This document shows, piece after piece, positions 26,543-35,264 of a DNA stretch of 54,053 nucleotides (its first letter is position 1; every line of letters starts with the position of its first letter). Both the position numbers and the translations under genes were made by a program. The notes beneath the pieces are model-generated. The model was not told where the DNA came from. It did no database searches and saw nothing but the letters and a program-made list of their open reading frames with translations. The DNA is taken from contig JBBQWT010000021.1 in assembly GCA_038210375.1 (NCBI GenBank), positions 1-54,053 on the forward strand, given 5' to 3'. The DNA comes from JBBQWT01 sp038210375 (lineage in GTDB: Bacteria > Acidobacteriota > Terriglobia > Terriglobales > Acidobacteriaceae).

Positions 26543-26974
26543 TTATTTAAGTTTGATACGCATCATCGTCAGAACCAGCCCTGATGCTTCCCGGGTTTTC
26601 CCGGTCGTCCAGGATGGAATCATTGCCACACAAGTCACCTTCGGGGCACAAGGAAGGTCTGTTGACTCACCGGCGAGAGTGGCGGCGATCCAGTCCTCGC
26701 GCGAATTGAAGATTACTATGTCGGATCTGAACTTTCCTTTCAGCATTGGTAGCGCTTCCTTGTAATTCCGAAATTCAATGTCAACGATCATGATCGGGCT
26801 GCCATCAGACGTTGTTGGCTGCTGCAAAGCGATGGCGCTAATTGTGGTGTCTATGTTTCTCCCACGTGCGCCTTCGTGGTCACGGAACATGTGTACAACG
26901 ACGGGCGCGGGTTGCCGATGGCACGCCGACAATGCCGTCAGTAACGTCAGGAAGCCAATTTTGAGATATTTCAT
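26543..26974 (-). CDS. Small putative lipoprotein, unknown function
   Basis: 143 residues from ATG 26974 (MKYLKIGFLTLL); the frame is open to 27016. The signal ends LTALSAC, a good lipobox. The mature part includes VVVHMFRDHEGARGRNIDTT and FRSDIVIFNSREDWIAA, faintly like the start of an extracellular solute-binding protein, but it ends well short of that family. It may be a remnant or a genuine small lipoprotein. Base composition is noticeably lower in GC than neighbours, hinting at recent arrival. No ribosome site is obvious. Confidence 0.5.
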   Translation of the reverse strand: MKYLKIGFLTLLTALSACHRQPAPVVVHMFRDHEGARGRNIDTTISAIALQQPTTSDGSPIMIVDIEFRNYKEALPMLKGKFRSDIVIFNSREDWIAATLAGESTDLPCAPKVTCVAMIPSWTTGKTREASGLVLTMMRIKLK

Positions 26975-27081
26975 ATTTCGCAATTCGATCCTATTGATAA
27001 GTTGTGCTTGTAGCACGACTCCATGTTAGTCAATAGGTGCTGTAGGAGTGAGCGCCTCTACCTTTAGTACAATCGACCTTC

Positions 27082-28182
27082 ATGAATAAGCTGGTTCTTT
27101 CCAACTTAATTCACCGCCCGCTGCGATCGCTGATCAGCATCGTCTCCATCGCCGCCGAGGTAATTCTTATCCTCATCATCGTTGGTTTATTGATGGGGAT
27201 TTTGAATGACAACCGGCAGCGGCAGGCGGGCATCGGCGCCGACGCCATGGTCCGGCCCCCCGGCTCCTCGTTTATTTCCGGCGTCAGCGGCGCTCCCATA
27301 TCGATCAAGGTTGGCGACGTGCTGCGCAAGGTGCCGCATGTGGTGGCGGTGGCCCCGGTGGCCACTCAGTTGACCACCGAAGCGGTGGAAGTGGTGTACG
27401 GAATCGATTTGCCCAGTTTCGAGGCCATGGGCGGCCCGTTCCATTACCTTGAAGGCGGGCCCTTCACCGGACCCGACGACATCCTGGTGGACGATTTTTT
27501 GTCGCAATCGAAAAACGTTCATGCCGGCGACAAACTGAAGGTGCTCAACCACGAGTTCCTGGTCTCGGGAGTGGTGGAGCACGGCAAGGGCGGGCGCAAA
27601 TTCATGCCCATCGGCACCGTGCAGGACCTGATCGGCGCTCCGGGCAAAGTATCGATGTTCTATATCAAGCTGGATGACCCCAGGAATGTGGATGAGGTGG
27701 TGGCGTCGATCAAGAAGGTTCCGGGTATGGAGAACTACTACGTGCTTTCCCTGTCGGAGTGGCTGTCGCTGATGACGCCATCGCACCTGCCGGGTTTCAA
27801 GGTCTTCGTGGATGTGGTCATCGGGGTATCGGTCTGCATCGGCTTCATCGTCATCTTTCAGTCAATGTACACGGCGGTGATGGAACGCACGCGCGAGATC
27901 GGCATCTTGAAATCTCTGGGGGCCACCAACCTCTACATCGTCAACGTGGTGTTGCGGGAGACCATTCTGCTGGCCATCGCGGGCATTATCGCCGGGGCAG
28001 TGTTGAGCTTCTTTCTGCGCCTGGCGCTGGTGCACCACTACCCGACGATCCGGATCGAGCTGACCACCGAGTGGATGCTGCGCGGCGCCGGCATCGCCAT
28101 GGCAAGCGCGCTTCTGGGCGCGATTTATCCCGCGTTGAAGGCGGCGCGTAAAGATCCCATCGAGGCGCTGGCCTATGAGTAA
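27082..28182 (+). CDS. FtsX/MacB-type ABC transporter permease
   Basis: 366 residues. One membrane helix near the N-terminus (about 15-40), a periplasmic domain of about 200 residues, and three C-terminal helices (about 245-350) form the FtsX plan. FQSMYTAVMERTREIGILKSLGATNLYIVNVVLRE is the conserved cytoplasmic loop that contacts the ATPase. No ATPase gene is adjacent, so the partner must be encoded elsewhere. Its stop overlaps the start of the next gene by 8 bases (TATGAGTAA), so the two are translationally coupled. Confidence 0.85.
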   Translation: MNKLVLSNLIHRPLRSLISIVSIAAEVILILIIVGLLMGILNDNRQRQAGIGADAMVRPPGSSFISGVSGAPISIKVGDVLRKVPHVVAVAPVATQLTTEAVEVVYGIDLPSFEAMGGPFHYLEGGPFTGPDDILVDDFLSQSKNVHAGDKLKVLNHEFLVSGVVEHGKGGRKFMPIGTVQDLIGAPGKVSMFYIKLDDPRNVDEVVASIKKVPGMENYYVLSLSEWLSLMTPSHLPGFKVFVDVVIGVSVCIGFIVIFQSMYTAVMERTREIGILKSLGATNLYIVNVVLRETILLAIAGIIAGAVLSFFLRLALVHHYPTIRIELTTEWMLRGAGIAMASALLGAIYPALKAARKDPIEALAYE

Positions 28183-28777
28183 GAACATTCGCATTCGCAC
28201 TCCCAATGTGCGGCTCAGGCTCAGCCCGCCCGCTCCCCGCAAAGAGATCTTGTTGTCTCCACAAAAGAAGAGCTCGCTGAAAGCGCAGATCGAGGAAGCC
28301 ACCACCGTTCTCACCGGGAAGATTTTGTGGAGCTGCCACCACGCCGCGGACCTCGCCGCGTTCACTTTTGGCGAGCGCTGGACTGTGGCCGATCGCCGGG
28401 GCCGGCTGCGCGAGGTGGGGGAATTTGCCCTGCATGTCCGCTGCGCGTGGCGGCTGGCACAAAACGATCGTACCCTGGCGGGCAGCGCCGTTTCCGCCAA
28501 CAGCTCGGCCGCGCAGGCCGGAGCGCGCATCAGCGATTTTGGCCGGGAAGGCTCGCCATCGCGCGAACTCTTGCCTGCTCTGCTCAACGGCGGCCGCAGC
28601 CAGATCGCGGTTGAAACCGTGGCCGTGGGAGAGGGAGGCAGCCTTCATTTTTCCCTCAGCGAAGACATGTGGCTGGTCATCGAGCCCGACCGCTCATCGA
28701 CCCGCGAGCATTGGCGTTTCTTCGGATATAACACCGGGCCCCACCTGGTGATGACCGGCAAGGGCCTCGAAAGCTAA
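28175..28777 (+). CDS. Hypothetical protein coupled to an ABC permease
   Basis: 200 residues, soluble, no signal or membrane helix. I do not recognise a domain. The sequence contains WTVADRRGRLREVGEFALHVRCAWRLAQ and, near the end, FHFSLSEDMWLVIEPDR-like alternation suggesting beta structure. Its ATG at 28175 lies inside the permease stop region and a second permease follows 59 bases later, so it is probably made with that transporter. Nothing visible allows a function to be named. Confidence 0.65.
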   Translation: MSKNIRIRTPNVRLRLSPPAPRKEILLSPQKKSSLKAQIEEATTVLTGKILWSCHHAADLAAFTFGERWTVADRRGRLREVGEFALHVRCAWRLAQNDRTLAGSAVSANSSAAQAGARISDFGREGSPSRELLPALLNGGRSQIAVETVAVGEGGSLHFSLSEDMWLVIEPDRSSTREHWRFFGYNTGPHLVMTGKGLES

Positions 28778-28836
28778 AACGCCGATGGTTGCACCCCGTC
28801 GGCGGTTTCGCGCATCCTTTAAGATACGTCCCCGAT

Positions 28837-30087
28837 ATGACCCAGACCTCCCTCCTGAGCGATGCACGCAACACCATCATGTTCAGCGAGATCGTTCATC
28901 TCGCGATGGAAGATCTGCGCAGCACCAAAGTGCGTTCCGCGCTGACCGCGCTGGGAATGGTCATCGGCACCGCGTCGGTGATCCTGGTGGTCACCATCGG
29001 CCTGACCGGCAAGCAATACATCATGAACCTGATCGAAGGCGTGGGCGCCAACATGATTTACGCCAGCTACGAAGCCGGCGGCAACTCGGCCACGGCGGTG
29101 GGGACCCAGCAGGATTCGCTCACCATCGACGACATGAACGCGGTGCAGCAAAAAGTCCCGGGCATCTCCGCGGCCTCGCCCATGCAGGAGCTGCACGACC
29201 GCATCGCGATCGGCGGCGGCAAGGAGCGCGACATCCTGATCCTGGGCGTGAGTCCCGGCTACCGGCTGGTGCGCAGCATCGACGTGCCTACCGGCCGGTT
29301 CTTTGACGACCAGGATACCCAGGCGCGCAGCAAAGTAACCCTGGTCACCTCGAAGTTCGCGGTGCGCATGTTCGGCGCCGAGGACAGCGCCATCGGGCAA
29401 GTCCTCAAGATCGGCGGCCTACCCTTCACCATCATCGGCACCTTCAAGGAGCGGGTGGAGACCTTCGGATTATCCGAGGTGGCCGACGACAACACCCTGC
29501 TCATTCCCTACACGGTGGGCCGGTATTTTAGCGGGAACGATGCGGTCAAGCAGATTTTCTTCTCGGTCATGAACACCAGCGACGTGCCCCAGGCCACCGA
29601 CCAGATCCATGAAGTGCTACGCGGCCGTCACCGCTCGGAATCGGTATATCACGTGGAAAACCTCACCAAGCTGCTGGAAGTAGCCGGCAAGAGCGCCGAC
29701 GCGCTCACCGTAATCCTGCTGCTGGTGGCCATGGTGACCCTGCTGGTGGGCGGCGTCGGAATCATGAACATCATGCTGGCCAACGTGCGTTCGCGCATTC
29801 GCGAGATCGGAATTCGTAAGGCGGTGGGCGCAACCAGCCGCGAGATCAAACTGCAGTTCCTGACCGAAGCGGTATTCATCTCGCTGGCTGGTGGGATCAC
29901 AGGAATCATCATCGGCCTGGCCATACCTATTTCGGTGCGCCTGTTCACCAACTTCCACATCCCCATTTCCGGGCTCTCGGCATTTGTCGCCCTGGTGGTA
30001 GCCACGCTGATCGGGGTCATCTTCGGCACGCTGCCGGCAACGCGCGCAGCGCAGCTCGACCCGGTGCAGGCTTTGAAGTACGAGTAG
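28837..30087 (+). CDS. MacB-type ABC transporter permease
   Basis: 416 residues from ATG 28837; the frame is open from TTG 28789 and ATG 28879 is also possible. A helix at about 35-55 (TALGMVIGTASVILVVTIG) follows the MacB lead-in MFSEIVHLAMEDLRSTKVRSAL. A periplasmic MacB_PCD domain (about 60-270) and three C-terminal helices follow. VGGVGIMNIMLANVRSRIREIGIRKAVGATSREI is the family signature. MacB permeases act with an N-terminal or separate ATPase and a membrane-fusion protein; neither is seen here. A terminator lies 145 bases downstream. Confidence 0.88.
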   Translation: MTQTSLLSDARNTIMFSEIVHLAMEDLRSTKVRSALTALGMVIGTASVILVVTIGLTGKQYIMNLIEGVGANMIYASYEAGGNSATAVGTQQDSLTIDDMNAVQQKVPGISAASPMQELHDRIAIGGGKERDILILGVSPGYRLVRSIDVPTGRFFDDQDTQARSKVTLVTSKFAVRMFGAEDSAIGQVLKIGGLPFTIIGTFKERVETFGLSEVADDNTLLIPYTVGRYFSGNDAVKQIFFSVMNTSDVPQATDQIHEVLRGRHRSESVYHVENLTKLLEVAGKSADALTVILLLVAMVTLLVGGVGIMNIMLANVRSRIREIGIRKAVGATSREIKLQFLTEAVFISLAGGITGIIIGLAIPISVRLFTNFHIPISGLSAFVALVVATLIGVIFGTLPATRAAQLDPVQALKYE

Positions 30088-30231
30088 TTAGGGCTGCGCG
30101 AGACGGGAGCGACGCTTAAATCCCCGGGGGACACGGCGCACATTTAATATGAATTGTTATTCCGAGCGCAAGAACTTCTTGGGGGTTGAAATGCAGGCGG
30201 CGCTAAGCTCAACCGCATAACCAAGACAAAA

Positions 30232-30260
30232 AAGCCGGGCTGTTTTGCCCGGCTTCTTTT
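30232..30260. terminator. Bidirectional intrinsic terminator
   Basis: Stem AAGCCGGGC (30232-30240) with GCCCGGCTT (30247-30255), six-base loop, then TTTT on the plus strand and a T run from AAAAAA on the minus strand. It closes the permease transcript on the plus strand and the minus-strand transcript containing the 75-residue gene. Confidence 0.75.
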
Positions 30261-30338
30261 CTCGCTCTAACGCGTTTGTTTTCGCGCGCGAGATAACGTC
30301 TTTGGGCTGCCCGCTTCACCAGGGCGGGCGGCCTCTGG

Positions 30339-30566
30339 TTACATGACCAGCGCTAAACCTTCGAGCTCTCGCTGTATCACCGCTAATGAACAGCCCGAGC
30401 CTTCCACCCTGGTGGCAGCGCTCAACGCTTCGCCGGCGGAGACGCCATAACCGCGCCCCATTAAAAATACCTGGAAGAGTTCTGCTGCCTGCCAGCAGTC
30501 AAGAGTCGTTTGAATTAATTCGTTGCGCAACGCGCTCAGTTCCGTGGTTGAAAATTTTTCCATCAT
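30339..30566 (-). CDS. Small hypothetical protein with a perfect ribosome-binding site
   Basis: 75 residues, helical, no signal peptide or Cys pattern (DCWQAAELFQVFLMGRGYGVSAGEALSAATRV). It is supported mainly by an ideal Shine-Dalgarno: GGAGGTGA lies 4 bases before ATG 30566 (a second ATG at 30563 is also well placed). A terminator follows 80 bases downstream. No known domain recognised. Confidence 0.6.
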   Translation of the reverse strand: MMEKFSTTELSALRNELIQTTLDCWQAAELFQVFLMGRGYGVSAGEALSAATRVEGSGCSLAVIQRELEGLALVM

Positions 30567-30909
30567 GAGGTCACCTCCGACCCATGAACTTTACCGCTAC
30601 CACATTAGACACACGCCATGTCGAAACGTTGCAAGCGAACCATGTTTTTTATCGCCTGCAACTAAAACTTTAGTTTCGCAACCCACTGATTCCAAGTGAC
30701 GAACGTAATCACCGGTTCGCATCCTGTTTGTTTTTACATGCCGCTTACATCGTTTGCACTTCGATTGCTGATAAGAGTACGGAAAGCCGGCGGCAAAAGT
30801 TTCTTGCGTCAATATTTTGTTGATCCTGTGCACATCCGCGCAGACCCGCTGGAATCGCGGTCATCCCCTTCACCGCTGCTTTTACGCCAGCGGCGAAGGG
30901 GGAATCGGG
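30567..30909. other. 343-base intergenic region
   Basis: Lower GC than its surroundings. It holds only a poorly supported GTG-started frame on the minus strand (30597-30833, no ribosome site, no domain). It should contain the promoter of the 75-residue gene. The right end is the stop region of the ARPP-1-like gene. No hairpin or repeat stands out. Confidence 0.4.
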
Positions 30910-31989
30910 TCAATCCGCCATTTTGCTGATATGAACATCGAATCCCATTCCGGGGAGCAGGGATGTGAGTTCGAACAGGTGAAACCCGGAGCCGGTTACT
31001 TCAGTGCTGCGGAAGACTCCGGGTTCGCTCTCCACGATTTCGCGGCCGCCGCTGTGCTCGTCGATGAAGTCGCGGGCGGCGTCGATGCCCGCGCCGTTCC
31101 CGTTGCCGCTGGTGGTGATGGATTCCGCGGCATACGACCGCGCCAGCTTAGGCCAGTACTTTTCCAGCAGCGCGCTGCTGGCGAAGATGTCGGCCCAGAT
31201 GATCTCTCCGCGCACCGCGACCACCACGCCCACCGCGTTTTGCTCGCGCAACTGGTGGATCACACCGGCGTAAGAGACCATGATTGGCTGGGCCACTCGA
31301 TCCACAGTTTCGCTGGCCGCCCGCGTCTGCATGGCTTTCGCATAAGAGGAAGTATTCGAGATTTCGCTGCGGGCGCCGGGGGTGGTTGCGATCGCCCCGG
31401 CCATTGCGTTGCGGGCGCTGCCCACCTCGGCCCACACTTTCCGTTGGTCTTTGTCGGCCATGGCTCGCTTGCGGACGCTGGGCTGCGCCATCTGCGCGCC
31501 GTATCCTCCGAAGGCGGCCTTGGTTTCGGTCCAGCGGCCGGGCTCGACGCAGAAGACGCTGAGATCGAGCGGGTCGCTGTGCGGCGGCACGATGCGGTCC
31601 TTGCCCACCACTCGATCCTGCTTGCCGCCGGTCACGATTTCACCGGCCAGCAGCAGCAGTGGCCGGGAAGAGTTGTTGAGCAATACCAGGGTGTTGACTT
31701 CAGGCCCTGATTCCGCCACCGGACGGCCGCGGCGGCCTCTCATCAAGCCGCGCACCCCGCCGGCTTCGGTGACGACGACCTCCCCTGACCGCAGCCCTTC
31801 GTCGAGGGTGAGGAGGTTGCCGGTGTCGTGCCTCACCCCGGTCACCACCGGAAAGATACTGAGGTTGCCGTGAGAGATGGGGGCCAGGACTTTGTAGCCG
31901 GATTGTTTGGGTGGGCCGTCCGGCCGCCCGGCGGTGGCTTGGGGAACGAAGCTGAGCGCCAGCAGCAAAAGCGACAAAAGGGTTTTCAT
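30910..31989 (-). CDS. Exported ARPP-1/DUF6569-like protein
   Basis: 359 residues with a signal peptide (1-20, ...PQATA). The segment NTLVLLNNSSRPLLLLAGEIVTGG / QDRVVGKDRIVPPHSDPLDLSVFCVEPGRW is characteristic of the ARPP-1 (DUF6569) fold; the C-terminal half is helical then beta. Function of the family is unknown. The ribosome site AGGAGG is 8 bases before ATG 31989. A 119-base gap separates it from the PilZ gene upstream, so co-transcription is uncertain. Confidence 0.7.
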   Translation of the reverse strand: MKTLLSLLLLALSFVPQATAGRPDGPPKQSGYKVLAPISHGNLSIFPVVTGVRHDTGNLLTLDEGLRSGEVVVTEAGGVRGLMRGRRGRPVAESGPEVNTLVLLNNSSRPLLLLAGEIVTGGKQDRVVGKDRIVPPHSDPLDLSVFCVEPGRWTETKAAFGGYGAQMAQPSVRKRAMADKDQRKVWAEVGSARNAMAGAIATTPGARSEISNTSSYAKAMQTRAASETVDRVAQPIMVSYAGVIHQLREQNAVGVVVAVRGEIIWADIFASSALLEKYWPKLARSYAAESITTSGNGNGAGIDAARDFIDEHSGGREIVESEPGVFRSTEVTGSGFHLFELTSLLPGMGFDVHISKMAD

Positions 31990-32108
31990 GGGAAATTCCT
32001 CCTAAAGGTGTTTCTGCGGATAGGAACGGCGCAGGAGGAATTTCTTGCAGAGAATCTTTGCCGGTTTGATGTAACCGGAAGAGTGATTTGGGGAGGTGTT
32101 AATGAAGT

Positions 32109-35039
32109 CTAGCGGGGGTCGCCGGGGGAAGGACGGCCGCCGCTCAGTTTGGTCATCTCGACCTGGGCACGGATCACGCCCTGGTCGGCCGCCATCTGGT
32201 ACCACTTGAGTGCCTGGTCGGAATCCTGGGAAACGCCGGCGCCATCGCGATACAGGTCGCCCAGGTTGGCCTGGGCGGAAGCAACCCCTTTAGCGGCGGC
32301 CTCGCGATACCACTTGGCGGCTTTGACAAAATCCTGGGGAACGCCCAGGCCGCTGCGATAGAGGTCGCCCAGGTGGAGCTGAGCGGTGGGAAAGCCGCTG
32401 TTGGCCGCGACAAAATACCAGCGCACGGCTTCTCCGTAATTTTGGGGAGCGCCTTTGCCGTCCCGCAGGAGGTCGCCAAGATTGTCCTGGGCTCCGACGT
32501 TGCCCTGGTTGGCGGCCATGCGGTAATACTTCATCGCCGCGGCATAGTCGCGGGAAACTCCGCGGCCATCGCGGTACATGTCGCCCAGGCTGGTTTGCGC
32601 CGCGGCGGAGCCGCCCACTGCCGCCATCTGGTACCACTTCACCGCTTCCATCATGTTCTGGGGAACGCCTTTGCCCTCGCGGTACAAGTCAGCCAGGTGG
32701 TTCTGTCCTACGGTGTCTCCCTGCTCGGCGGCGGCATGATACCATTTTGCCGCCTCCGCGTAGTTGCGCTCCACGGAGATGCCGTCGCGATACTTATTTC
32801 CCATGTTGACCTGGGCGCGTGGGCCGGAAACGTTGCCGGTGTCGGAGTCTTCGCTGGGGTCAACTCCCGAATTCACCGGCGCCGGTTTGACCAGCTCTTC
32901 GCTGCGCGGCTGCGCGCTTTGAGCCGGGATGTCAGCCACGTTGGGAGCCTTGGGCACATTGGCGACGAGGACCGGTTCGCGCGCGCCGGCGGGAATACGG
33001 TTCGAGGTTTTGGGTACACGTCCGAGTGCATCTTCAGGCGCTGCAGGATTCATTCCGGCGGCGGCCTGGGTCTGCTGATTCGCGCCATTCACCTGGCCCA
33101 GAATTTTCTGCGCGCCCATCTGAACCAGGGCGGCGCCGGGGAGGGCAACGGCGGTGGGAGCGGCGGCCGAATCCGAACCGGATTTTCCGGGAAGCGGCAA
33201 GGAGGGAGCAGCGGTAATCGCGGCCCGCTGCGATGAGCTGTTCGAGGACGGCTGTTGCCTCACCTGCCATGCGATCAGGGAAATTGCCACCAGCGCGATC
33301 GCCGCCACCGATAGGCCTGCATACTCCTGCCTGGTGGCGCGCTGCGGACGCCATTGCCCGCCATGAGGACGCACCGGCGCCAGCAGTCTTCGCGTTAACG
33401 GCGACAACTCACGGCGGGGACCCTCGGTAGTGGGCAATGGATCCGCCTCCAGAAAAGTTTCCCGTTCATCGGCCACGGTATCTGTGGGGAAGTTCGCGCC
33501 CAGGGCCGCGTTGATTTCCGCGGGAGTGTCTGCTCGCGCCCCGGTAAAGGGGTTGGAGAGCGGTACCGCAGTTTGCGGCGATTTAATTCCAGTGGCCGCG
33601 ACTGAGGGCTCAGTTTGGCCGGTTCTTACTTCCGCTAGGTCGTCCCCCGCCGCGGCACTCCAGGTATCGTACGAGTCATGGGGGCTGGCCACCAGGGAGT
33701 CGAGGATAGCCGGCGCATAATGCGATTCCGCCAGAATTGCCGCCGAGGCGGCCACGGTTTCAGGCACAGCTTGTAGTTTTTCCACCTCAACGACGCCCGC
33801 GCCCAGCGAATTTGCAGGGTTGAGCAATGCCTCCCGCGCCGCGGAGTATGTAATCTCTTCCTGGGCCGCCACCAGAGGCGCTGCCACCGGAGCCCGAGCG
33901 GGGGCGGGAGCCTGCGCTGGCGTCCCCAGACCGGCGGCGGCTGATTTCATCATGGCGGCGCGGGTCAACAACTCGGAGATCATCTCCGCCACCAGGCGGC
34001 AGGTGAGCACGTGAAAATAGTCAAAAGCATGTGGCTTGGCCGCCAGCACTTCGACCACTCCGACCGTCGAGTTCTCGCCATGGATGGGAACCAGGAGGAT
34101 GGAGCGCAGTTGCCGTCGCTGCCACACCTGGGGTTCCACCCTGGTGTCGTTGAAAGCATCATCGCAGCGGACGATGCGGCCGGTCTGGTAGCACTCTCCC
34201 AGCAGGCCATTGTCGATCAGGAACCGAGCCCCGGGTTTGGGCGCCACGCCCATGCTGGCCATGCAATTTACCGAATCACCTTCCTGCAGGGCGACGGCTG
34301 CTCCCTGGGCCCCGGTTAATAAGAGCATTCGCTCGATGGCGGCGTTCAGGGCATGGCTCAAGCCGATGTTCTTGTCGAGGATCTCTTTTTTCAGGAGCGC
34401 CACATCTTCCATGGGCGTCATGGGGGCGGTGGTCAATCCCCCGGGGGTTGACCGGACGCGCGAGTGGGCCTGGGGCACCGCCTTTTGATCCAGAGTGCCC
34501 AGGGTGCTGGCGGCCATGGCGTTGATGAGGCTGCCAAAATCCTGAAATTCTTCCTCGGCGACGCTCCCGGGCGGGCTTTGTACCACGGGCAAAGACTTTT
34601 CCTGACTTTCGAGACTTGACTCCCTGGCTGCGGGGGAAGATGCGCCGGTGCGCTCTTTTTGAAAGGTCCATGAGTCTTCGGTATTGACCCATTCCCGGAG
34701 GTTCTGCCGGGCAACCGGCGGCAGTTCCACCAGGCGCAGACCGGCGTGTCCGGAGTTGTCGATCCAGGCAATTTCGCACTTGGATTCGATGCGGGTGTGC
34801 TTCTTGAATCTGTGGGGAAGGTCGAAGCGGCAGGTGTTGGAGGTGCGGATGGCTTCAGGGTCGATGCCGCCCACCCGGATGCCGGTTTCGCTGACGTCTT
34901 CGATCAAGCCCGCGCGGGCGCCGAAGTCGGCCACCATCAGAGCGGGGCGCAGGCCGCCTTTACGGCGCGCAGCACGCCTTTCGAACCCCCGGCCCCCGGA
35001 GTGGTCGTCAAAATTGCGGGCTGCATTCGAGTCAGACAT
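32109..35039 (-). CDS. PilZ-GAF-membrane-Sel1 repeat protein
   Basis: 976 residues. An N-terminal PilZ domain (about 18-120) carries a basic RRAARRKG lead and DVSETG, matching the RxxxR...D/NxSxxG c-di-GMP site. A GAF domain lies at about 215-365 (VNCMASMGVAPKPGARFLIDNGLLGECYQ). After a disordered Ala/Pro-rich linker comes one membrane helix near 575-593 (AGLSVAAIALVAISLIAW). Six full Sel1 repeats plus a partial seventh (about 735-970; e.g. AQTSLGDMYRDGRGVSRDYA) end the protein. If the helix is real, the Sel1 repeats face the periplasm. A c-di-GMP-responsive envelope scaffold is an inference. GAGGG lies just before ATG 35039. Confidence 0.82.
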   Translation of the reverse strand: MSDSNAARNFDDHSGGRGFERRAARRKGGLRPALMVADFGARAGLIEDVSETGIRVGGIDPEAIRTSNTCRFDLPHRFKKHTRIESKCEIAWIDNSGHAGLRLVELPPVARQNLREWVNTEDSWTFQKERTGASSPAARESSLESQEKSLPVVQSPPGSVAEEEFQDFGSLINAMAASTLGTLDQKAVPQAHSRVRSTPGGLTTAPMTPMEDVALLKKEILDKNIGLSHALNAAIERMLLLTGAQGAAVALQEGDSVNCMASMGVAPKPGARFLIDNGLLGECYQTGRIVRCDDAFNDTRVEPQVWQRRQLRSILLVPIHGENSTVGVVEVLAAKPHAFDYFHVLTCRLVAEMISELLTRAAMMKSAAAGLGTPAQAPAPARAPVAAPLVAAQEEITYSAAREALLNPANSLGAGVVEVEKLQAVPETVAASAAILAESHYAPAILDSLVASPHDSYDTWSAAAGDDLAEVRTGQTEPSVAATGIKSPQTAVPLSNPFTGARADTPAEINAALGANFPTDTVADERETFLEADPLPTTEGPRRELSPLTRRLLAPVRPHGGQWRPQRATRQEYAGLSVAAIALVAISLIAWQVRQQPSSNSSSQRAAITAAPSLPLPGKSGSDSAAAPTAVALPGAALVQMGAQKILGQVNGANQQTQAAAGMNPAAPEDALGRVPKTSNRIPAGAREPVLVANVPKAPNVADIPAQSAQPRSEELVKPAPVNSGVDPSEDSDTGNVSGPRAQVNMGNKYRDGISVERNYAEAAKWYHAAAEQGDTVGQNHLADLYREGKGVPQNMMEAVKWYQMAAVGGSAAAQTSLGDMYRDGRGVSRDYAAAMKYYRMAANQGNVGAQDNLGDLLRDGKGAPQNYGEAVRWYFVAANSGFPTAQLHLGDLYRSGLGVPQDFVKAAKWYREAAAKGVASAQANLGDLYRDGAGVSQDSDQALKWYQMAADQGVIRAQVEMTKLSGGRPSPGDPR

Positions 35040-35264
35040 TTTCCCTCGGCCTGTCCTCGCGCTCCTTTGCCAAGGGAACGCTTTCTAAATCATGACACCT
35101 GGTTAGATGTATGTAACAGGGGGGTATGCACAGCTTTGATGCTAAAAGTTTCTGGCGGGCTGCATTGTTTCGAGGCCCTTTAAGCCAGCGGTACATTGCC
35201 TGTAATAACTCTACGCTCCTGGCAGACCGGTTAGATTTATTTTCGCATGAATGGGGGCTGACTT

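Noticed and set aside
30597..30833. A 78-codon minus-strand frame starting with GTG and containing a CKRCK motif
   Set aside because: No ribosome site, no recognisable domain, lower-GC spacer, and the likely promoter region of the adjacent gene; more probably chance.
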